Source: Symbiodinium natans (lineage: Eukaryota; Sar; Dinophyceae; Suessiales; Symbiodiniaceae). Taken from it: a stretch of DNA of 64,000 bases. This document shows positions 11,770 to 23,900 of this stretch, one piece after another; position 1 is the first letter of the stretch; every line of letters starts with the position of its first letter. The position numbers were made by a program, and so were the translations under genes. The stretch spans positions 825,581 to 889,580 of the forward strand of contig CAJNDS010000524.1 of the NCBI GenBank assembly GCA_905221605.1. Direction: 5' to 3'. The notes under the pieces were generated by a model. It did not search any database, had not been told where the DNA came from, and saw nothing but the letters and a program-made list of their open reading frames with translations.

Positions 11770-14700
11770 CTACGCGGCATGTGTCTGAACGGAAAGGCTT
11801 GAAAGCCTTGGGGGGCCTGCTGTCAGGTGTAGCAAGTGGAATGAGGGTTGCAAGCTCGGCTCTGTAACAGGCAGAAGCAGCCGACAGCCAGCCCCGCTGC
11901 ATCAAGACATGCTGAGGTGAAGGAACAGGTTCCGGCCCTCTGGCCTTGACCCATCAGTACAGATCATCAAGGCGAGCAAATGCTTACAAGGATTGCTGCT
12001 TAAAGGGGGTTTCTCTGCACAATTTGTGCACATCTGTGCAGGTCCAGCTCCCAAGAGGCCGAACTTTGAACGCAGTTTCCGAGCAGCTGCTTGGTTGCTT
12101 GTGTGAGACTGAGATGTGAGGCCTTCTCCTCCGAAGGTGGCGAGATAATCGAGGCGCACGTGGCATTTTTATTTCTCTGTGCGTTCGCCTAAAATGCAAG
12201 AGCCAGCTGCATTTCAGGGGCGCCCAGTGGCTTCCGGCTACTCGAACGGGGCAAGCTGGTGGAGCCCTTATGACCTGAGTTGTCCCTCGTCTCCATCGTC
12301 TAGTGCCCCTCTCCCGTCTACCTCAGGCCGGCTGCGCAAGGATGGCCCGTGCCATCCTCGTCTGAGCCTGAGGCTGAACTCTAACGGATTTTTTGAACAC
12401 CATCTTCCAAAATATGCGCTCGGCAAGCTAAGGACTTGGCCAAATGAGGTTCGCTCGCTGCGAAAGACTGCTCAGTGCATCTCAGTGGGCATGACGCATG
12501 ACTCTGGAAGAGGCCATGGGAGCTCAGCAGAGCCAGCCGCGATCCCCATGGGACACGAAGGAGACGGAGTCAGATCCAAAACTTGCTTGTGTGGAGATGT
12601 AGACTCTGAGTCGGTTTCATAGCAACAGTCAGCATTCTCAATTGTCGGAGCGTCCCAATGCCACGTTCATGCCGCTAAGTCTAAGTGTTGCGCACATGTT
12701 CATAGGGCAAGCGCCGACTAGTTAAAGAGGCACGTTTGAGCTATAGGTCGGCACGCAGCGACAGATGCAAGTATGCAAGCGTTGTGGCCAACACATGTTC
12801 AACGCAGGACCGCAGAGAGGTGAGAAGCCCCTGGGGCTGATGCACTTCACTTTCGTTTCACGCCCAAAGCCGGCTTCAGATGCCAAAGTCAATGCACCTG
12901 TCAAACGGCCCTTGCTTCACCACTAATGCTTCTGCTTTGCTAATGCTTCACTACTTCGGGAGATGGGGTACTTTCTCAGTTGTCAACTGCAACTGACGTG
13001 TGACCACTGCAGTCCAGCTTCACAGCATATGGGGAAGTTGAAACATGCAGGCGAGCCAGATGGTGGTACGTAGGTCAAATCCTGAAGCTCTCCCTTAGTT
13101 CCAAGAAAGTGTCTCTTACGTGCAGCCAGCATGCTGTTTTAGTGGTGGCCCCCACGCATAAAAAAGCCTGAAGGCCCGATCACGGCCATTACCCTGTTCA
13201 TCCTTGGTCATTTTGGGCTGATGGTTGTGGAGCCTGCCCAGATGCCGTCCTTGCGCGAAATCATGATGAACAGGGCGAAGGAGCCTGCCAAGGTGGGCTT
13301 TCGACTTGTCGACGCTAGCAGCTCGATGCATCTGGTCCTGTTCATCACAGGTGCACCCGATGGACCGAGTCTGGCTCTCAGCTTTCTGGGGTTTACAATG
13401 GCAGACGAAGATCATGAAAGTGTGCCCAGGCACCTCCCTCTCCCCAGACTGCCCCAGACTCACCTGTGGGCCGAACTGGCTCTCCACTTGTACAGGCGCA
13501 TCTCCATCTCTCCATTCATTGTAGCAGCACTTCAGTGCACTTTCGGCTGTTGGCCAACGCGCAGGCAGAGGTGAGCACCCCTCAGCGCAGCGGCTATGGG
13601 CGTCCTCCCAGGCAAGGGTTGTCGCGCGCCTGTTTGAGCACTGTTTGCCACCTCTTTGTGTGGTCAGCTGGATGCCTCAGGCCCAAGCCGACACCAGGCC
13701 TGAGCAACGGGGTGAGTTTTGGGCCTTTGACTTCCCCCTTTGTGCTGAGTGGCTCAGGACAGACACAGAGTCCCGGCAGTGCTGGATCTGCACACCCAAG
13801 AAGGCGCGCGATGCACTGCAGACTTTTGCTTCGCTTTGTGATCCTGGCTTGTCCACCACGTTAAAACGCCAGTGTGTGTTCTAAGCTGCACATGTGCAAC
13901 GGCCAAAGGCGAAAACAGTTCTGCATTACACGAGGAGCACGCAGGACCGAGACGGGAGCGCCTCGAACAGGAAACGCGAAGTAAAGCCTCCAGGGGGGAT
14001 TACGTGCCTGCCACGTTTTTGCGGCAGGGAGCGATTGAAAAAGGGTGTACGGGACCAAGGTGAGAACGAGAATTGGAGCATGCAACGCACACGGATTTTG
14101 GGATGTTATGTAGCAGACTGTCGAGCACCATTTTTTGCAGGGGACATGCACTTAGCAGCTTGCAGGGCCAGAAAGTGCACCGTGGTGAGCCGCGCTAGTT
14201 GGCTTTGTGCCGTTACGTGCCGCATGTGCCGCTCTGTGCGCCGTTGATCGAGGCCCGGAGGCGGCGAACCGAGTACACTAAGAATCACTAACCACCTAGA
14301 TACGGCATTTTGCCCTTGCGCCGTTCCGGGCTCCAAACCCGAAGTTCCTAATTTGAGCTGCAGCCGTCGAGCATGGAACCCTGATCCCTACATCCGAAAC
14401 TAAAACAAAAAACGGTGGAGAGTTTCTGTTGAAAATTGGCTCCCCTATCTAAGTGCTAACCAAGCGCAGCAAATCGGAGGCCCAGCGAAGAGCGCAGGCC
14501 ACGCCCAAGGCCCTTGGCGCAGGATGGTGCAGGCAACCTTATGCGGAAGCAAGGTGAATGCTTGCAGTGCAGACGTCCGAAAGCTGAATGTTGGGTGCAA
14601 GGCCGAAGAGCCCCGAGCGAGCCACCCCGAGGCGGGCTGCGAGTCCGCCGCTTTTGTTTCGTTCAAAATTGTGCCACAAAAAGGCAAAAAGGAAGATGAC

Positions 14701-15150
14701 GATTCTGTGCCTTCCAGCAGAGCTGGACGAGGCCTTTGCCTCACATGCTTGACAGTAAGATCATTCCATCGGCGTCGGGTTTGCGATGTTCGAAGTAAGA
14801 ATGTTACACTGTGCTTTCTGGTCTGGATACGTTTCAGAGCTGGCCACCGCATTGTGCTTGCTTAGGGTGCGCTTTCTGGCTTGTGCCACTGAGGTCCTGG
14901 GGCAGCACGGGCCAAGGCATGGGTCGGTTGACGCTAAAGCTGGTGAAACTGCTGAGGCAAGCGATCAAAGTCCCAAAAGCATGTGTCGACTCAATTTGCC
15001 AGGCTCGATCCCTGTCAGCCAACCGAGCACCAGAGAAAGTCCGGATCGGCCAGGTCCTCGAAGAGCTCTAAGAGCACCCTTATGGTTCCTGGCAGTGCCT
15101 GGCAGATGGCATCTTGCTTGCTGAGCCCAAGCAGCAGCATTTGAGTGCGG
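11770..15150. other. Unassigned interval
   Basis: No family is recognised. A 147-codon + frame at 12,179-12,622 is open but Ser/Pro/Arg-rich with no conserved motif. Short helical stretches such as RERLEQETRSKAS near 13,950 and KLVKLLRQAIKVPKACVDS near 14,937 could be further exons of the neighbouring coiled-coil candidate. Confidence 0.35.
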
Positions 15151-15154
15151 CAGG

Positions 15155-15950
15155 TGACGCTGCTCCACCAGTAGATCGCAAGGATGTTGGCAAGGCAGCG
15201 ATGTGTCGGGATGTTACGAAGCCCGGAATCAACCAATCACAACATGGGCTGGCAGGTGCCAGCATACTTGAAGAGACGTCAGGCGGAAATGGCAGAGGAC
15301 AGCGTTTGTGCGCGATCTTCGGGGTGCAGCTTGTGATTTCTCATGATGAGCAAGCCATGGCCAGACCGCTTGTAGCCAGGAGAAGAGACAGGCAGCACGG
15401 CCTGTGTCACCGCAGCCTCCGAGGGAGCCTGAGCTTGGAGACCTTCGGGTATTGCTCAGTTGTGGAGGCTCTGCCTGAGTGTTAGGTGCCAGGATTTCAG
15501 GGTCTCGCACGTACAATACGGTTCAGAACATCCTGGTTTCCACCATGTACTAAGGCCTGGCTACAGAAAGGTTGACGAGGACGAGCGGCAGGAAACACTA
15601 GACGTGCTGAGGCGCGTACACACCGAATGTAAAAAATGTTTCAATGAATCCCAACATGATCCACTCCGTTCAGCCCAACAGCTCCATGTGGCCCAAGCTG
15701 AGGCAGCGAAAGGTGGAAGTCGAGAAAGCGCAGATGAGTCTGCCTTTTAAGATCGAAACCCTTGGCCAGAAGCAGCGCGAAAAGGCTCCGGACTTACAGC
15801 GCGCCTGTGGATCTTCATGTTTCTTCGCGGCTTCATGACAGCCATTGTGTAGCACTGCGGAGCACAGCGGACAGGACCTGAACGACCGCTTGGTTCACAT
15901 AGAGAAACTGTCAGGCCATTTTGCCATTTGCACAGGTGCCATGAAGGTTA
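15155..15950 (+). CDS. Candidate helical-protein exons, partial
   Basis: Short + strand stretches again read as charged helices: [12 protein letters not shown] near 15,272, [16 protein letters not shown] near 15,570, [16 protein letters not shown] at about 15,697 followed by [13 protein letters not shown], and [14 protein letters not shown] near 15,870. Two frames are plausible across 15,670-15,740, so the coding frame is uncertain there. I cannot name a family. These may be the 3' exons of the candidate gene that begins near 10.46 kb, because the texture and strand are the same. Confidence 0.35.
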
Positions 15951-16172
15951 GGAAGCAGTATGCCGCAATGGTGATCGAGGAATGTTCTCGAAGCCCGTGG
16001 TCTTTGTGCCAGCTGACGCTGGGCTTCTTGGCAGCACGACAGCGTGGGCATTATGCGCCGGGATGAGTTTTGCTCTACTGGTGAGTCTTGAGCGTTACGA
16101 CGCGTTACGCACGACGCTGTAGTTGCTTGTGCTCGTGCTTGTACTCGTCGTGTATAGCATATGATAAGCTAC

Positions 16173-16292
16173 TGCTTAAGAACCCCGAAGCCCGAATAAA
16201 ACACATTCTTCCTTATTAAGGGTAGTATAGGGATTATGGTTATTTATAGGGATTATGATTGTTTTTTTGTTCTTTTCGGGGGTTCTTAAGCA
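16173..16292. mobile_element. MITE-like element with terminal inverted repeats
   Basis: The left end 'tgcttaagaaccccgaa' (16,173-16,189) is matched by the right end 'ttcgggggttcttaagca' (16,275-16,292) in inverted orientation, differing by one extra G. The 120-bp element is AT-rich inside, unlike its flanks, has no coding potential, and carries an internal repeated 'agggattatg' word. A clear target-site duplication is not visible. It is equally a perfect candidate for a long hairpin RNA. No second copy is seen in the window. Confidence 0.65.
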
Positions 16293-17934
16293 AATAGTAG
16301 TAAGCCAGTAGCTGAGCCACCCACCGACTTTGCCGTTGGCGGAAGCGGCTGAGGCCAATCGCTGCTTCGCTCCCTTCCCTGGGCCGCCGCCTGACTCGCT
16401 GCCTTTTCTTTACATTATGGGATTTGCGTGCGTTTTCATGTCTTTGATTTCTTTTCCTGTTTCCTTTGTTGCAAGTTTTTTTGCTTCCTTCAACTTCCTT
16501 GTGGGATGTCTTCTGAGCTCTTTCTGCCTCGAGGTGCGGACAAGGAGCGCAAGGCCCTGGATGCAGAACGCCTAGTTTTTGTTTTCTCCCTTTTCGGAAG
16601 ATTTCGGGATCTTCCGGGAAAAAAAATTAACAGAATATGTTCACATTGACATCTATATTTGATGCAACGAGGTTCTGCCCTCGAGCGATCATCGCAGTGA
16701 CAGGCATGAGCGGCGTGGGATTGCCTTTGCCTTATTCGTCTTATGTGTTTCATTGGGGCGATGCCACTTTCGCTACTGCGCCAAGCAACTATACTATCTA
16801 TGCACTCGTACGCTGCAAAGCCATGCAAATAGGAATGCAGAGTCTGCAGGATGAGATACTTGAGAGCTCTTTCGGTCTCTCTCTTCGGTGCGCATGAAAC
16901 TCAGGTTGTGCATCAGGCGCCCGGCGGCCAGTCTAACTTGGTGCTCGGCTGAGAGCAAGCATGTTATGTAGACTGTAGACAATGTAGAGAGAGCTTCTTG
17001 TATAGTTGCAGACACGGTGCTATGGCTATGGTAAATTCAAGAGCATTCGCAAACGACATCGTGACACCTGAATGGTGGCAACTGTCCATCAAGTAGATAC
17101 GGCTGCACCACAGCCCAGTAGCTAGGCTAATGTTTCACGCGTTCGAGTGGAGTTGGATCACTTTGCCGAGTGCAAATCTCGGTATGCCCTGACGCAGCGG
17201 CACCGTTGTTACTTGTTACTCTTAATGTTCCCGCCAGGGTGCGGAATGTTTATGTGCATGACGCCAGAATTTTGCTTTGCACGGCCGCAGAACAGACACT
17301 GGAAGATCTTCGTTCCATGGTGCTTGTTTTCAGTGGCTGCTTTGGCGCGGTCATGCGCAGTGCACCAGAATGCAGCTCTGCCTTGCATTGTTCAGGATCT
17401 GATGGATTAGGGTCGGCCTGGGCCGGGGGGTGGTTTAGCACATGGAGAGATCAGCGCCTGGTCCCTCAGTTCCCCCTTCCAGAGATGATGTGGCCGGGGG
17501 CCTCAGGTCTTTGGAGTGCACCAGAGTACAACAAGTGTACAGCGTGCTTTGGGCTTGTCAGGCCCTGCAGGACCTCTTTGACACCTGCTACGGCCTTGGC
17601 GACCATCACCAGGTGGGGCACGGGGTGTGCTGCTTGTGTAGCCAGGGTACTGATGGCCATCCCGCTCGTGCAAGCCCAATGGTCGAATCTTCGCGAGGTC
17701 GAAGGGAAATCGAAATATCTCTATCGTCAGCGAGACGAGCCCTGCAGCCCAGCGTCGCTTATTCAATGTTGCGCATCTCCGTGTTTCTGCGTGCTTCCTG
17801 CTGTGGATTCTCCGAGCAGGTGCTTAACTTCCCTACAAGACCTGGAGACAGCAGTTGCGCAGGTGGGATCGTGGAATCGGGTGAAGCTTTGGCATTGCAT
17901 GCAATTTCTGACGCTGTAAGATACGACATAGATA

Positions 17935-20900
17935 GTGGAGGACACAGGCATCGTCAGAGCCAAGCTGGGGGAATGGCAAGCCAAGCTCTCAGAAAGGGAG
18001 ATCAGCGTCAGAGTCACCAGGAATCTTTAGAGAGGTCACACTTGGGTCACACTTGGGTCACAGGACTGCAGAAACGCACAGCACGTGCCCAAGGTCCTGC
18101 CTAGAAAGATCGTCCCCCTGCTCACGTCGTACATCGAGGCAGGGAGGGAAGAGCCTCTTGCATTGAAGATGCAGACCGCAAATGCTTGCCTCTCGTGTGG
18201 AAGCAAGACGATAAGAAAGACAATCAGGGTTGAAGCCGTGTTTTTGAATGCCTGGGTTTGGGAGGACTCGGAATTGGCTTCCCACGTCTTGAAGCTGATG
18301 GTTCTCCTGACGACGCGCGTAGGCCGTGAGCACGATACAGCACGTTTGCAGTGTGCGGGGCTTGCCAAGCGTCGCAAGCACTGTTTGCACAGTGTACAGC
18401 TCTTGAAGGAAACTACGGCCCTCCTCCAGTAGACCACCGGATGCTTCAAGAGCAAGAGCGCGAGCAGCTTTGCCACTTACAGGAAGTCAACTGATGCAAG
18501 AGCACTGCGTGCACATCTTGCACACGGCCCTCTGACTGTTGATCAGGAGTACAAGGAGGCTTTCACGAACTCCGCTGTCTTCACCATGCTCGTTCGGCTG
18601 CTAGTTGAAGCTCTGGATGGAGAGGCGGCCCATCGTCCCTGTGGGTGCTCATCGTGCTTTCCTGTGCACACTCTGTGTCTTCTGGCGAGGGGCGAACGCA
18701 CCTCTTCAAGGCGGCATTCAGCACAAGCTTGCTTGATGTTGGAGACGATGCACGACTTGCAGTTTGGCGCAGGACGTACTGTTCTTGCTGCGAAATCTCG
18801 TGTCTGCCATGGCCCTCGATCATCAGCATACGGTCTCCTATGAATGGATTCGTCCCAAGAGTTATTCAGGTCCCAGATCCGGGCCCGGGCGACACCGGCT
18901 TCACCCCTCTGAGACGAAGGATGCAGCCGGACACTTAAACTCTTGAGGTTGGCAGCTGCAGCAGGTGAAACGGGGGGCCGGGAGGGAAGTGCCATTTGTT
19001 CTTTTCTTGGGTGTCAACTTTTTCGTGCGCTTTACACGGCCAAACGTCGCTAAGCCATGCCCGGTCTACAGCAAGCATGACTGGCTTGAATAAAACCAGC
19101 CTGCTCGACACTGCGCCTCGGAGTGCCAGAAGCTGTAGAGAGCGCGCTCAGCTGGAAGAGACGCTGAAATAGCTTGTTTCTCAGTCCTGTCTTTAGTCAT
19201 CGCTTCGCAAGAACGAAGGAAAGATGCCACAATTATGTTGTCTTGTTTTCGCAATTTGACGAGATCGGACAAGGAATGTATAGGGCAACCATGTTCATGT
19301 AATCGATTCGCGAATGCCTGCATGGCGTCATTTCACAGTCCAGCGTGCTGGATCGAACCCCTTCCTTTTGCGGTTGTCGCAGTTCTGGTCTTTTGACCCT
19401 CATTCAGGATGACGTTCCTTCGCAACTTCTGCGAAGAAGGTTCGATGGCTTTCGAGATTGAATGCTCAGGCGGCCCGGGCATACTGAAAACAGCATTTCG
19501 TCACAGGCGTGCTTGCCTTCCTGTCGCTCATTGCCAACGAGCTGACCGCCCAGCAGCAGGAGGACACCCAGCAGGTCTGGACGGGGGAATCGACTTACTC
19601 AGCACGAAGTGGTGCCTCTTCTATGGCCTCTTTTGGTTTGGCAGGTCTGGGCGCTTGCAGACATCCTTTATCATGTATGCACCCACTTCGACCCCGAGGC
19701 GCCTTTGTTAAGCTTTGTCAAGCAAGCTCTGTGAAGCTTTGTCAAGCTTTGTGAAGCTTGTGTACATGAAAAGTCAGCTTGCATCATGTCTCGTGATTTA
19801 CTCGTGCGGCATCGCCTCCCAGCAATCCACGGAACTTTGCTTGCAGTACTTGCTCCAACATGTTAGTTCGCTGCAGATGAGCTGTTGGCAAGGCCTTGCA
19901 GAACAAAACGGATTTGCCTGGCCGTGCAGCAATTCAAGAATATCTGCAGCTGCAATGCTCAAGGTAAGCCGCGGAGCTTCCAGCAGTGCAGCGTTGGGCT
20001 CTTGCTTGGACTTGCCGCAAAGACTTGCTTTCGGGATTAATGCCAAGGGTGTAAGTCGGTTCCTGATCCTGGGATCCAAGTCCCAAAGACAAAGAGGATT
20101 TGGACTCAGGCATTCGAGGCATTCCTTCTGTGAGCTCCTCGGTCCCATGCTGGCGTTGAGCTCCCGGATGCGCCATTTCAGGCCTTCTCACCTGGCCTCT
20201 AGAAGCTGTGGCGCCACCACAGAAGCCTTCAAGGCGTCCAAGGCGTCCAAGGCGTTCTGTGAGATCGACGTGTGGAGCTTCAACTTGCGAACTGAGAAGG
20301 TAAAGGAGGAGGATTCTCTCAATGCTTGGCCACAGAGATGTGGGGGTGTCGCAGCCCTTATCGCAAAGTACCATCCAGCGATTGTATGCGTGCAAGAAGC
20401 GACTGTAGCCATGCTACGCGATATTTGTCTACATCTCGATGGCAAGTATGAGTGGAAGGCCACTTCACGGTTTCCGAATGAGCAGGACGAGTCAGCTGGA
20501 TTTCTCGTTGACACCAGTCGCGTGCGTCTGCTGGACTACTCGGTGTTTTGGCTGTCCCCTCAAGGTTGCCCGGATGGCACTGCAAGTTGGGATGCCCGGT
20601 TTCCCCGGACTTGTGAGGCTTTGCTTCTTAGCATTGTGGGGATTGAGGGAAGTCAGATGCGAATCTTGAATACGCACTTCGACCATCAAGGTTCCGTTGC
20701 TCGCCTGCAATCGGCCCAGATGATTGCCGAATCCATTACGCGGTTTTCGGACAGAATGCCCGCGTGCGCACAAATTCTGTGCGGCGACTTTAACTCACCA
20801 AAGTCCAGTGAGCCATACAGTATTCTGACCGAGAACCGACAGCCAGCCGCCACAACGGCCCGCCCACTGAAAGATGCCTTCCGATGTGACGGGGAGGTAG

Positions 20901-23900
20901 ACTCCGGCGGGGTTCAAAGCACGATCCACAAATGGCAGGGTGTAAGATTTGCCGAAGAGCGCGGAGATGGCACGGTGGAGTTGTCAGATGGAACACGCTA
21001 CGACCGCTACGATAGCCGGCACATTGACTGGATTCTCTTCCAGGATGGACTGCCAGGCAAGGCCGACTTTACGCGCTTGCAAGCGCTGCGGTGCAAGGTA
21101 ATAACGGATTCCATGGCAAGTGGTCGGTATCCTTCAGATCATTTTCCGGTCAGTGCCACCTTTCGGGTAGAAGTCTGCGCTTCTCCGACGCCATCTGTAG
21201 AGCGAAGCCGCCTGTAACAAAAAGGTTTTGCAGCTGCTGAGTTCTTGCAAAGATCTCAGGAGAGCGCAAGGCGCGAGGACGGATATGTTTTATGCTGCCC
21301 TTGAACGACCTCTCAGGAGCTGCTGACAAGTCGCAAGAATCAGGGCAAGCACGGAACTCAAGTGGTCATGTAGTGCAGTGGTCCCTTACACCTGTAGCTT
21401 GCCAATTCTCGGGTTCAGGCGTTCAGGGCTCACGGGGGCTTTAAGAAGGGATTAGGCGGGGATCTGTTTAGAGAGGGGCTTGTGTGCTCTAGGCCCAGAA
21501 GCGATCTGGCGGAGCTCCTGGCGCGCGACAAGGCGGACCAGAAGGCGGGATCTTGAGTCCTGTCATGAAAGGCCCGGATGCCAGAATGTAGACTCCAAGC
21601 CTTCAGACCCCTGAAGGCCCAAAACCCTGAAACCCACTGGCAAGTGGAGAGAAGCAAGAATGAAGCTTGCGAAACCATTAAGCTCCTTTGCCAGCTCCTG
21701 GCGCCGCAGCAGTGGCCCCAAAGGGTTTAGGGTTTAGGGTTTAGGGTTTAGGGTTTGAGGTTGAGGATGCAGGACTTGGGGGGGGGGGGGGGCTTCTCCA
21801 CATATTTGCCTGAGTATGGATGTTTGATAATCGTGTCAATGGCCTTGTATCTACAATCTCAATCTTTAAATGCTGCTATTTTGTTGGTAGGAATGCCCCA
21901 AAAATGTTCATGCCAGACAATGTTTTCACGTTTGTTAAAATTAGAGAAAGCTCCATATCAACCAATATGGACCATGACTCAGAGAACTGCCCACTTGGGG
22001 GGTGGGGGGTTGGGGGATTTTCAGGCGTCTAGGTGTTGTGGTTCCAAGGGGTTTTTGAGAGTTAGGGGGTCGGGTTGATGTTTGTCCAGGATGTTGCGGG
22101 GATTTTGGTTCATGGCGAAGTCCTCTTTTTGAGGTCCTCCAGGCATAGCCGCTTCGGCACGCCCAGACCTGAGTTGGGGTTTCGATTACGTGCAGGGTTC
22201 CTTGTCAAGGGGGCCTCTTCACACGTAACGAACCCTCTTGCCCTAGTGCAGGAACCACGAGGAGGGCCCTGAATGTCGATCCACTCCAATTTGTCCCCGA
22301 ACGATGCAGGAACCCTAAACGCTAAACCCTAAACCCGAAACCCTAACCCCTAAACCCTAAGCCCTAAGCCCTAAACCCTAAACCCTAAACTTAGGCCCTA
22401 AACCATAAACCCTAAACCCTACAAAGAGTGTCAGTCTAGTCACCGACACCGAGCAGAGACCGGTCAGAGCACATGTATGTCAGGGTGGAAGTTATCATAG
22501 ATCATGCGCAAAACGGTCCAGTAGATGCAGCAGAGGCAGCCGCGTGCGTTTCAGCCGTGATTGCACTTATCTTAGGTTGATGCACACCATGTCGTCGGAT
22601 GGCTCCATGATGGTGGCGCGGCATGTGATTTATGTTGCGCTTGGGCAGTCTTCATTGGCAACCAGAGAGAGCTGGTTGGATGTTGTCCACTAAGTTGTCA
22701 TCCTCCGTGATGCAGAACAGCATTATTCAGAAAAGCTCAGCGTCGAACCCCTGGATTCGCAGTCCCTTCGACTTGTGAGAAAACACTCGTTGCACTTCTC
22801 TGCGGCAGTTGTGCTTCAGGCTTCTAAAGCGCGAGTTCCGCAATCCTGAAGTCAGCGGCAAGAAGACCAACATGTTCCACAATCTGTTTTTTGTCGACCT
22901 TGGGGAAGGGTCAGGGCCTGAGAATCAGCAGCTCCTGCAGCATGCGGTTTCGCCTAATCGGCGTAATCTCGTGTAGCATGTAGTCATAAAAAGCGCAGCT
23001 ATCACTTTGACTTGTTGCTTCAAAAGGGCTGTGCAGAGCTGGCTGAGTACTTCAAAAAAGCACGGCAGCTGAGCTGGCGAGGTCACTGTCAGAACGGGAT
23101 GCAAGCTGAGAAAACCTATTCATTTTTGTCTTTCTAATCTCCCTGGCGTGCTGGGAGCGACTCCAGCCATAAAACGCTATCCTTGCTCGGTTGAGCTACA
23201 TCTGGAAACGAGGCATGCATGCCCGAACCATGAAAAACCATCCACTCCGACCCCACGAAACGCTACAAAGTTGCGTGCGCTGTTTGCATCTCCGCGTCAC
23301 GGCACCAGGCCCAGCAGCCAAGCAGCCACCTGCATCAAATGCTCCATGTATATTGGGTCAGGGGGTTTTGGGAAGGGGAGGGGTGTGACCGTGCCCAGGT
23401 CTGTCCGGGAGTACAACCAGATAAATCCGCATGTGCCGGCATCCAAGGCATTCCCAGTGATTCGACAGATCCATTTGCTTGTCTAATGCCGGCCATGCTC
23501 GATGCAAGTGACATCTGTTTGATCGCCCTTCTTCGATGGAATTGGGTTGAAGCCGAGGCGGGGAGTCCTCGACGACCGTATGTACCATCCGCAGAAGGTT
23601 CTTCAAGGATGCCACGCCGAAAAGCAGTGTTAACAACCATTTGCATGTGGGTTGCCTTCAGGGATTGGCGAGTCATGTCCCCGCGCAGGCTATCGCGCTT
23701 TCTTTGAGCAGCTTTGCTCGACCTCCTTCAGCTCGCTAGTCAGCATTATGCGGAGCAGCTGCAATGCAAGCAGGGCGACCCAGACAGAACATGGCAGGCA
23801 CAGTAGGTGGCTTTCAGGAAACCATGCTGTGGCCATCACTTCTGAGAACGCTTTTCCCTTCTCGCCAAGATCCTGCCAAAGAAGGAGCTGCAGGAACAGA

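Larger units (their letters stand above)
21218..23690. other. Non-coding interval with telomere-like arrays
   Basis: This lies between the EEP ORF and the mid exons of TIMELESS, so it is probably intronic to TIMELESS. It holds two telomere-like arrays, annotated separately, and a G-run at 21,779-21,792. One stretch at about 22,830-22,960 reads KREFRNPEVSGKKTNMFHNL and onward without a stop for about 50 codons. It may be an exon of unknown affiliation. Confidence 0.5.

Noticed and set aside
17170-17919. A 249-codon + frame upstream of TIMELESS
   Set aside because: Cys/Ser/Arg-rich translation without conserved motif; another frame over the same DNA is equally open, so it is probably chance.
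19409-19480. FLRNFCEEG stretch as a TIMELESS exon
   Set aside because: It resembles the TIMELESS LFLRDFCSEF block, but the stretch at about 23,700 (FFEQLCSTSFSSLVSIMR) fits better and is followed by the expected next exon, so I did not include this one.
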